Part shown: piece after piece, positions 5,417 to 11,608 of the stretch
Numbering within the stretch: position 1 is the stretch's first letter
Layout of the letters: every line of letters begins with the position of its first letter
DNA from: Methanobacterium sp. UBA176
Lineage (GTDB): Archaea; Methanobacteriota; Methanobacteria; Methanobacteriales; Methanobacteriaceae
Assembly: GCA_002505765.1 (NCBI GenBank)
Contig: DAVZ01000037.1
Location: 1 to 13,022 of the forward strand
Reading direction: 5' to 3'
Length of the DNA stretch: 13,022 nt
Notes under the pieces: generated by a model
Told to the model about the DNA's origin: nothing
The model's input: the letters and a program-made list of their open reading frames with translations, nothing else
Database searches by the model: none
Made by a program: the position numbers and the translations under genes

Positions 5417-6619
5417 ATGATAATAAGATCAGATCTACATATTCACAGCCTTTATTCCATGGCCACATCAAAAAAAATGGTGATAAAGACAATTGCATCA
5501 CAGGCAAAGCTTAAAGGACTTGATCTGGTTGGCACAGGAGATGCTTTCCATCCTCAATGGCTTCAAATCATAGAAGATAGCACTGAACCTTCAGATAAGG
5601 GGATATACTCAGTTAAAGAATGTAATGATAATTCACAGACATGTTTAATTAAAAGCGTGGAAAATCCAGAAACTGAAGCAGGACTCTGTAAATTTATTTT
5701 AACGGTTGAGGTGGAGGATAAAGACAGAGTTCACCAGTTTGTAGTTTTACCTTCTATTGAATCTGCTTATGAGGTAAGGGAAAGTTTACCTTCTAAAAAT
5801 ATCGATAAGGAAGGTAGACCGAGGGTTGAAATGAGTGGTGCAGAATTAATGGATTTAATTAAGGATCATGGGGGGTTAATTGGACCATCACATGCATTTA
5901 CTCCATGGACAAGTATCTATAAAGAATTTGATAGCATCTACGACTGCTATAACCACACTCCTGATTTTTTAGAGCTTGGGCTTTCTGCAGATACAGATAT
6001 GGCAGATAGAATAGAAGAACTTCAAGACATTCCATACCTTTCAAATTCAGATGCCCATTCGCCATGGCCGCACCGGCTTGGAAGGGAATTTAATGAAATT
6101 GAAATTAAAAAAATGACATTCAACGCATTTAAGGATGCAATAAAAGCCAAAAAAGTGGTTGGAAACTATGGATTTGACCCAAGACTTGGTAAATACCATG
6201 AAACAGGATGTGTGAGATGTTATAAAATATTTTCAATTGAAGAGGCAAGAAAACTTAAAATGCGATGTCCATGCGGTGGGATCATAAAAATTGGCGTTAA
6301 AGACAGAATATCTAATATTGCTAAATGGGATGAACCACATCATCCAGATTTTAGGCCACAGTATACACATATTCTTTCACTGGCTGAAATAATAAGTCTT
6401 GTTTATGGAAAGGGAATTACTACAGTTTTTGTTCAGAAAATATGGAAAGAACTGGTGCAGGAATCTGGAAGCGAAATAGGATGTTTAATTTATGCACCCC
6501 TCAATGAAATTAAAAAAATAGATTCAAAACTGGCAGATGTAATCAAATCATTTAGAGAAGACACGCTAAAAATCCAGCCCGGTGCAGGCGGATACTATGG
6601 GAAAATAATACTGGACTAA
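5417..6619 (+). CDS. endoQ: Endonuclease Q (EndoQ), PHP-family nuclease for deaminated DNA
   Basis: EndoQ cuts DNA on the 5' side of uracil, hypoxanthine, xanthine and abasic sites, starting repair of deaminated bases; that is family knowledge. The 400-aa protein has the PHP metal sites: D6, H8 and H10 in SDLHIHSLYS, D42 and H45 in GTGDAFHP, the acidic TVEVE near 96-100, H159 in GPSHAFTPW, and D212-H214 in SNSDAHSPWPHR. The EndoQ-type zinc site follows (C265, C268, C284, C286) and then a C-terminal region. Length is close to known EndoQ proteins. AGGGAT lies five bases before the ATG. Linkage to PCNA, a known partner of EndoQ in Thermococcales, is suggestive. I see no canonical PIP box at the C-terminus (ends YYGKIILD). 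Plain 'PHP-domain phosphoesterase' is the cautious alternative. Confidence 0.88.
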   Translation: MIIRSDLHIHSLYSMATSKKMVIKTIASQAKLKGLDLVGTGDAFHPQWLQIIEDSTEPSDKGIYSVKECNDNSQTCLIKSVENPETEAGLCKFILTVEVEDKDRVHQFVVLPSIESAYEVRESLPSKNIDKEGRPRVEMSGAELMDLIKDHGGLIGPSHAFTPWTSIYKEFDSIYDCYNHTPDFLELGLSADTDMADRIEELQDIPYLSNSDAHSPWPHRLGREFNEIEIKKMTFNAFKDAIKAKKVVGNYGFDPRLGKYHETGCVRCYKIFSIEEARKLKMRCPCGGIIKIGVKDRISNIAKWDEPHHPDFRPQYTHILSLAEIISLVYGKGITTVFVQKIWKELVQESGSEIGCLIYAPLNEIKKIDSKLADVIKSFREDTLKIQPGAGGYYGKIILD

Positions 6620-7189
6620 ACACTCTTTATTATAAATTTAAAGGATGTTATCTCTTTTGATTTATTATCAGTAGATCATAAGAATTTATAGTATTGTGCG
6701 GGTTGTAATATTTATGACAGGCAAGAACACCTGCGTGATAGGTTCACTGAATGGTGGTGTATTAAAATTTATGTCATTTAAGGAAGTTGATGATGAACTT
6801 CGAGGGCTATGTATAAATGCCTCATAAAAGCCTGAGATTGGTAGGGCCAAGAGCAGATTTGAGGAATGCATTTAATGGAATATTGTATGTTCTTTATACG
6901 GGTTGTAAATGTGTGGAAGTTCCCCAAATCCACAGTGCACAGTTACATCTTTGTCTAAAAAGGAACATACGATAAAATATTTGCAATTCTCTTATTTGAA
7001 GGTTATGAAATGGGTAAAACAGATTTATCACCGTCTTTTGTTGATACCAAAGATGGTCCTGCTAAAAAAAAGGGGTTTGATAGGTTTTGGTGGTAATAAG
7101 AAAGTGAAAGGAATTAAAATAAGCACATTAACTGATGCTAAACAATTCTTTATCCACATTGTAGCCATCAAGACCTTCGGTTTTGGGTA

Positions 7190-7208
7190 TCAAAATTGGA
7201 GATTTTGA
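7190..7208. repeat. Triplet-loop hairpin inside the transposase remnant, first
   Basis: TCAAAATT, the loop GGA, then GATTTTGA pair over eight positions, one of them a G-T wobble. It sits in about 41 bp (7170-7210) between IHIVAI and APANIQDSK, two peptides that are almost adjacent in the family. Confidence 0.65.
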
Positions 7209-7235
7209 AAGCTCCAGCAAACATACAAGACTCAA

Positions 7236-7267
7236 AACCTGCAAAAATTCATGGAATTTTTGCGGTT
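7236..7267. repeat. Triplet-loop hairpin inside the transposase remnant, second (10-bp perfect core)
   Basis: GCAAAAATTC (7241-7250), the loop ATG, and GAATTTTTGC (7254-7263) are perfectly paired. AACC at 7236-7239 and GGTT at 7264-7267 extend the stem past one unpaired T. It is the longest stem of the set and lies in the interval between IQDSK and EPTMKVF. Confidence 0.8.
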
Positions 7268-7474
7268 CAGATATGAAATTTCCTTCAACTTAGAACCCAC
7301 TATGAAGGTTTTCAGGGTAAAAATATCTCAATGCAGACCAATAACCAGACCTACAGTAATTACAGAGGACGATGCTCATAATAAAGGAAAAGAAACAAAA
7401 ACAGAAAAAAAGAGGCATAAAAATCCAACACGGCCATAAAAAATAAATGCAAAAACCCGGAAAACCCAAAAAGC

Positions 7475-7499
7475 CGGTAAAATCTCCGATTTTATGCCG
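7475..7499. repeat. Triplet-loop hairpin inside the transposase remnant, third
   Basis: TAAAATC (7478-7484), the loop TCC, and GATTTTA (7488-7494) pair perfectly. CGG at 7475-7477 and CCG at 7497-7499 close the base, with TG bulged. A second small triplet-loop hairpin, AAAAT-GTA-ATTTT, follows at 7503-7515. Both lie just before the FDKEVYKKRN segment of the transposase. Confidence 0.7.
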
Positions 7500-7600
7500 T
7501 TTAAAATGTAATTTTCAACAGTTCGATAAAGAAGTTTACAAGAAAAGAAATGCAGTTGAAAGGTTTTTTACACTGGATAGAAGGCCGTACAAACATGTGG

Positions 7601-7629
7601 GTTGCGGCAATCAAAAATCTATGATTTTG
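7601..7629. repeat. Triplet-loop hairpin inside the transposase remnant, fourth
   Basis: AAAATC (7614-7619), the loop TAT, and GATTTT (7623-7628) pair. The left flank GTTGCGGCAATCAAAA (7601-7616) matches the flank of the hairpin at 10421-10436 with one difference. It lies within 48 bp (7600-7647) that separate YKHV from FP-stop-YE in the transposase reading frame. Confidence 0.7.
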
Positions 7630-7722
7630 GAATGATTTATTAAAATATTTCCCTGATATGAAGTGTTACAAGAATCATATTTCGGATTAACACGCCTAGC
7701 ATGCATTTAAATCATATGGAGA

Positions 7723-7901
7723 CTTTTTCGATGACCTTTTCAATAGTTAGAGGTTCCAAAAATCATACCTTACCCCAGTAGAATTTAGATGCACATAATA
7801 ATAAATATCCCAACTTAGTAGGCCATTTTATGTTGGAATTAGAGCAATAGAAAAATGCAGTAATTGCTGGGATATACTTCCAATTAATATCTAAACTTAA
7901 T
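7723..7901. other. Non-coding stretch between the transposase remnant and the kinase gene end
   Basis: No gene is seen. ATATCCCA at 7805-7812 and TGGGATAT at 7868-7875 are exact inverted repeats 55 bp apart. GCAAT (7844-7848) and ATTGC (7863-7867) form an inner stem next to the right repeat. They could be the trace of a small element or a structured 3' region of the kinase mRNA. Five T in the rc direction near 7851-7855 could help terminate the kinase transcript. Confidence 0.35.
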
Positions 7902-10079
7902 TCACAGCCTTCTTTCATATTCCAGTTCTTTAAATGTTATTTTTAATTTGGTTCCATGGCTCTTGTCAAGCTCGATTTTGCCGTCAATCTGACTGGTTAA
8001 ACTGTTCACTAATCGTAAACCTAAAGAATTTGTATTTTGGAAGTCCAGATCTTCTGGAAAACTAACCCCATCATCGCTTACTGATAATGTATATTCATCA
8101 TCAGTACTCTGAATTTTGATGGTGATTTCGCCTTCTCTACCTTCTGGAAATGCGTGTTTCAGGCTGTTTGATACCAGCTCGTTTATTATCAGCCCACAGG
8201 GAATTGCTGTGTCGATGTTGAACAGAACATCCTCCATTTCCATTTTAAACTTTATCCTTTTAGGATCTATTGCATATGAATCAAATAGGTAGGATACTAA
8301 ACCAGGCACATATCTACTTAAATTGATTTCAGATAAACTTTCTGTTTGATATAGAAGCTCATGAACTATAGCCATTGACTTCACACGGTTCTGACTCTCC
8401 CGTAATACGCTAATAGATTCCTCATCATCTACGTACCTGGTTTGTAGATTCATGAGACTGGAAAGTATTTGCAAATTATTTTTAACCCGATGATGAATCT
8501 CTCTTAGAAGGGTTTCTTTTTCTTTAAGGGATGCTTTGATCTGATATTCAGCCTGCTTGTGCTCGGTGATGTCCCTGATTGATTCTATAGCTCCTGAGAT
8601 ATTACCTTCACTATCATATATTGGTGAGGCTTTTTTAAACAAAAAGGCTCCTCTGTTATCATATAAATTTTTTGCAAAATTCTCTGCATAAATGGTATCT
8701 CCCTTTCTTTTTAGATAATCAAACCTAGATTCGATTTCTTTATCATGTGATAATACGAGATCAATTAACATTGGTCTAGGTTCACCATAAAATGGCAGAG
8801 CATAGCTGTAATCACTCTTTCCAATCATATCTTCGGATTTCATATCTGTTATCTGCTCAAGAGCTCTATTCCAAGCTATAATCTTTCCTTCTTTGTCAAT
8901 GACAAAAGTAGCATCAGGCAGAAAATCAATTATATCCACAAGCCTCCGATATTCTTCTTTAATTCTATCTTCAGCCTTTTTAAGTTCAGTGATGTCGTTC
9001 AGAATAAATGATGCGCCAATTATTTTTCCCCCTCTCTTGAGGACGGAACGATGCACATTGAGGGTGATTCTCTCTCCTCGCTTATTTATCATAATCCATT
9101 CATGCTCGGCAGGCGATTTACCCATTAAAATATCGTTAAAGCTGGAGAATACCTCTTTAATATCCATGTTAATTTGCGGGATGAAGCGAATGAAGTTTTT
9201 ACCTATAACATCTTCACGTTTAAATCCTGAAAGCTTCAATGCACTTTCATTTATCTCAACAATGGTTCCATTTCTATCCAATATAACGATACCTTCAGAT
9301 GCAGTCTCCACCAACAATCTGAACCTTTCCTCACTCTCTCGGAGTGCTTCTTCAGCCCTTTTACGCTCAGTTATATCTTTTATTGTAATAAAAACCTTCT
9401 GTTCCCCTTTAAAATCCTTAAAAAATGTTTTTGATACTTCGGCCAGGAATTTGGTGCCGTTTTTACGAATATGGGTGGCTTCAAAGGTTCTTTTTTTCCA
9501 TATATCTTTATGGTGCGGGTCTGTTCTGTCTAGGAGGGCATCTCTACCAATATCCTTCAGTTCTTCTTTGGTGTATCCAAAAAGTTGAAAAGCAGCTGGA
9601 TTAGCATCTAAAATTCGTCCATCTATCGTTGTTAGAAAAATTGCATTCCCACTTCTCAAAAAAAGAGAGCGATACTTTTCCTCATTTTCTTTTTGAGCGG
9701 TTTCCATGTCATGTTTGTAAAGAGCAACTTCAATGGTGGGTTTTAATTCAGTTTCATCGAGAGGTTTTGTAAGGTAACCATATGGTTCTGTCAGTTTCGC
9801 TTTTTGAATAGTGCCTTCTTCTGACTGTGCAGTGAGGTGTACGACAGGGATGTTGAACTGGTTTTTAATTATTCTGGCACATTCTATTCCATTAATTTCT
9901 CCCTTCAATGCAATGTCCATTAAAACCAGATCAGGATTGTATTTATCTATTTTTTCCAGAGTGTCTGCTCCAGAAGGTGTGACTGCAGGAACATCGTAGC
10001 CAAAAGATTCAAGGGTCTCTTGGATATCCATAGCCTCAACGGCATCATCTTCAACAACTAAAATTTTTACTTTAGACAT
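7902..10079 (-). CDS. Soluble REC-PAS-PAS-PAS histidine kinase
   Basis: A 725-aa two-component sensor kinase without membrane segments, so it acts in the cytosol. A receiver domain fills about 4-118 with all key residues: acidic pair D11-D12, phospho-acceptor D55 (LVLMD), T83 and K105. Three PAS domains follow at about 135-245, 250-370 and 378-510, each ending in an (I/N)DITE-type linker. A HisKA_2-type dimerisation domain begins near 520 with REIHHRVKNNLQ; the phosphorylated His is H529 or H530. The ATP-binding domain (about 620-718) has the N box INELVSNSLKHAF, DDG at 669-671 and SLGLRLV. There is no DNA-binding output and no adjacent response regulator, so partners lie elsewhere. The receiver at the N-terminus suggests a phosphorelay input or self-control. 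No PAS-bound ligand can be deduced. There is no clear ribosome binding site before the ATG, fitting a short-leader or leaderless message. Confidence 0.95.
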   Translation of the reverse strand: MSKVKILVVEDDAVEAMDIQETLESFGYDVPAVTPSGADTLEKIDKYNPDLVLMDIALKGEINGIECARIIKNQFNIPVVHLTAQSEEGTIQKAKLTEPYGYLTKPLDETELKPTIEVALYKHDMETAQKENEEKYRSLFLRSGNAIFLTTIDGRILDANPAAFQLFGYTKEELKDIGRDALLDRTDPHHKDIWKKRTFEATHIRKNGTKFLAEVSKTFFKDFKGEQKVFITIKDITERKRAEEALRESEERFRLLVETASEGIVILDRNGTIVEINESALKLSGFKREDVIGKNFIRFIPQINMDIKEVFSSFNDILMGKSPAEHEWIMINKRGERITLNVHRSVLKRGGKIIGASFILNDITELKKAEDRIKEEYRRLVDIIDFLPDATFVIDKEGKIIAWNRALEQITDMKSEDMIGKSDYSYALPFYGEPRPMLIDLVLSHDKEIESRFDYLKRKGDTIYAENFAKNLYDNRGAFLFKKASPIYDSEGNISGAIESIRDITEHKQAEYQIKASLKEKETLLREIHHRVKNNLQILSSLMNLQTRYVDDEESISVLRESQNRVKSMAIVHELLYQTESLSEINLSRYVPGLVSYLFDSYAIDPKRIKFKMEMEDVLFNIDTAIPCGLIINELVSNSLKHAFPEGREGEITIKIQSTDDEYTLSVSDDGVSFPEDLDFQNTNSLGLRLVNSLTSQIDGKIELDKSHGTKLKITFKELEYERRL

Positions 10080-10110
10080 AATACTTTAATTTTCTTAATA
10101 ACTAATTTCG

Positions 10111-10135
10111 ATATTTAAATGATTTATATTTAAAG
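10111..10135 (-). promoter_or_regulatory. Possible promoter of the kinase gene
   Basis: On the minus strand CTTTAAATATAAATC is followed by ATTTAAATAT, two overlapping TATA-like tracts 32-56 bp before the ATG at 10079. With the usual archaeal spacing of about 25 bp, transcription would begin within a few bases of the start codon or give a short leader. This agrees with the missing Shine-Dalgarno site. Confidence 0.35.
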
Positions 10136-10426
10136 TTATGCTCTGTAGTATTCATCATAGATTTATATGGGTGAGTGTTTTGTGTGACGGTATATGTTGT
10201 GGTAGATGTTCAATAGTTTAGTTTCTTAACTTATCACTTCGACTTTGATTGCTGTCACCAAATACTCATTTAAAACTGATGTTACAGTTTTCTATCAGTC
10301 TTGTGAGGGTGATATTCGGATTTTTTTTGAATATGTATTGTATGCTTAACGTGTATTTACCATTTTACTCTTTTTTTGTGTTATTATGCTGCTTGCTCTT
10401 AATTCCGTCGAACATTTCATGTTGGG

Positions 10427-10453
10427 GCAATCAAAATCAGAGATTTTGACTGC
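10427..10453. repeat. Triplet-loop hairpin in the kinase-MoxR gap, first
   Basis: TCAAAATC (10431-10438), the loop AGA, and GATTTTGA (10442-10449) are perfectly paired. GCA (10427-10429) and TGC (10451-10453) extend the stem past one A-C mismatch. Its left flank GTTGGGGCAATCAAAA (10421-10436) nearly repeats the flank of the hairpin at 7601. Confidence 0.75.
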
Positions 10454-10490
10454 TTTGTTTATGACTCTTTGTATTTTTTTCTTCATTGAA

Positions 10491-10517
10491 TGCCGTCGAA
10501 AATCCCTGATTTCGGCA
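10491..10517. repeat. Triplet-loop hairpin in the kinase-MoxR gap, second
   Basis: GAAAATC, the loop CCT, and GATTTC pair with one extra A in the left arm. TGCC at 10491-10494 and GGCA at 10514-10517 close the base around three unpaired bases. It has the same A-rich arm, triplet loop, T-rich arm and G/C base as the others. Confidence 0.6.
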
Positions 10518-10756
10518 TCGATAACCCAATCTTTTTCGAATGCTTTATCTAAACTGAATTCAATTGGTTTGTATTTTCTGGGTTTCCTTATGGTCAATAT
10601 TACGCTTTTAGAATTAGAAACTATTATTTTGAGTCTTGTAAACACTTTTTGCTGGTTTGTTCAAATTTGATTTTTTTTGTATTTTCTGGCTATCCAGCAG
10701 AAGTTTGTAAGATGAGTACAAATATTACCTGGTAGATAAATGAAAGTGGTGATTTC

Positions 10757-11608
10757 ATGAATGAAATCAGTTTAGACACAAATTATGTAGGGAATGTTTT
10801 AGCTAAAAATAATTACATTCCTGATGATAATATAGTTACTGTGGTGTTTTTAGCCATATCACTGAAAAAACCGATCTTAATCGAAGGCCCTCCAGGAACG
10901 GGTAAAACTGAACTTTCAAAAGCAATATCCAATGCATTTGAAAGGGAATTTTTTAGAATACAGTGTTATGAAGGTATAACCTTTGAGCAGATTGTAGGTG
11001 AATGGAATTATCAAAAGCAGCTTTTAAGTCTTGAGACATCAAAGATAAAGAAGACAGAAGAGGATGTTTTCTGCGAAGAATTTTTTATAAAAAGGCCATT
11101 GTTATTAGCATTTATGAACAAAAAGGCTTCCATAGTATTGATCGACGAAATTGATAAAGCAGATGAAGAAGTTGAAAGTTTCCTTCTCCAGGCACTTGGA
11201 GAAAAACAGATCACAGTAAATGATCTGGGTACCTTTGAATTGCAAAATGATCTGATGTTTATTATGACTTCTAATTCTCAAAGAGAGCTTTTAGATGAAA
11301 CAAAGGATCGTTGTCTTTATTTATACATTGATTATCCTTCATTTGAGCGTGAAGTGGAAATAGTAAAATCACATGAAGACAGGGCTTCATTAGAACTAAT
11401 TAAAAGCGTTGTAAAAACAATACAGAAAATGAGGAAGTTAAATCTCATCAAAAATCCTTCTATTCGGGCAACTGTGGACTGGGTTAGAAGCTTGATTATT
11501 CTTGACAAAGATGTTTTAGATGATGATTCTTTTAAAAAAACACTTAACGTGGTTATAAAGAGTGAAGAAGATAAGAAAAAGGTTTTAGACAGGTTTAAAA
11601 TCAATTGA
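10757..11608 (+). CDS. MoxR-family AAA+ ATPase
   Basis: MoxR ATPases work as chaperone-like remodelling factors together with a VWA-domain partner, often to activate or insert metal cofactors into an enzyme. The 283-aa protein has Walker A GPPGTGKT (44-51), Walker B IVLIDEID with D130-E131, sensor 1 MTSNSQ with N173, a candidate arginine finger R185 (DETKDRCLY) and sensor 2 R237 (PSIRATVDW). The segment YEGITFEQIVGEW between the Walker motifs is typical of the MoxR/CoxD group. All ATPase residues are present, so it should be active. GTGGTGAT ends three bases before the ATG. Its stop overlaps the start of the VWA gene by one base, so the two are made together. No client enzyme is adjacent. Confidence 0.92.
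   Translation: MNEISLDTNYVGNVLAKNNYIPDDNIVTVVFLAISLKKPILIEGPPGTGKTELSKAISNAFEREFFRIQCYEGITFEQIVGEWNYQKQLLSLETSKIKKTEEDVFCEEFFIKRPLLLAFMNKKASIVLIDEIDKADEEVESFLLQALGEKQITVNDLGTFELQNDLMFIMTSNSQRELLDETKDRCLYLYIDYPSFEREVEIVKSHEDRASLELIKSVVKTIQKMRKLNLIKNPSIRATVDWVRSLIILDKDVLDDDSFKKTLNVVIKSEEDKKKVLDRFKIN

Larger units (their letters stand above)
6771..7722 (+). pseudogene. Decayed IS5-type transposase, broken by frameshifts, stops and hairpin-bearing inserts
   Basis: Pieces of one transposase can be read in order in three frames. MSFKEVDDEL starts at 6771. GPRADLRNAFNGILYVLYTGC lies within 6841-6924. YDKIFAILLFEGYEMGKTDLSPSFVDTK follows in 6968-7093 and includes a candidate first catalytic Asp. NKKVKGIKISTLTDAKQ lies in 7095-7169. 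APANIQDSK is at 7211-7237. EPTMKVFRVK through RPTVITEDDAHNKG begins at 7293. FDKEVYKKRNAVERFF at 7522-7569 holds the RNxVERFF motif with the catalytic Glu. The C-terminal ESYFGLTRLACI-stop-IIWR ends near 7722. The N-terminal and C-terminal landmarks are those of IS5-group enzymes. No intact frame remains, so it is inactive. I could not identify terminal inverted repeats or a target duplication. Four stretches of about 40-55 bp that do not fit the protein each contain a small hairpin. Confidence 0.85.
10080..10756. other. 677-bp gap with possible decayed minus-strand coding sequence and two hairpins
   Basis: No intact gene is convincing. On the minus strand 10346-10645 stays open for 99 codons and has a basic, protein-like stretch (KPRKYKPIEFSLDKAFEKDWVI) followed by SMKKKIQRVINKA. 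Between and after these the frame runs through the two hairpins at 10491-10517 and 10427-10453. I do not recognise the peptide; a remnant of a mobile-element gene is one possibility. Overlapping plus-strand frames are rich in Phe, Leu and Ile, as expected from the T-rich complement, and look spurious. The end nearest 10757 should hold the promoter of the MoxR/VWA pair, but I see no clear TATA box. Confidence 0.4.

Noticed and set aside
6699..6908. CGGGTTGTAA occurs at 6699-6708 and again at 6899-6908, exactly 200 bp apart
   Set aside because: The second copy encodes the conserved YTGCK part of the transposase, and ten bases are too short to claim a duplication, so it is probably coincidence.
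7251..7635. Two small plus-strand open frames (7251-7439 and 7447-7635) as separate genes
   Set aside because: Both are pieces of the frameshifted transposase (RPTVITEDDAHNKG and FDKEVYKKRNAVERFF) with hairpin sequence read through, and neither has a credible start signal.
8893..9588. A 231-codon plus-strand open frame
   Set aside because: It lies wholly opposite the PAS region of the kinase gene and is rich in Ser, Leu and Ile as expected of an antisense shadow.
10249..10670. Plus-strand open frames encoding hydrophobic peptides (10249-10449, 10386-10670)
   Set aside because: They overlap each other and the hairpins. Their Phe/Leu/Ile richness follows from a T-rich strand, and neither has a Shine-Dalgarno site.
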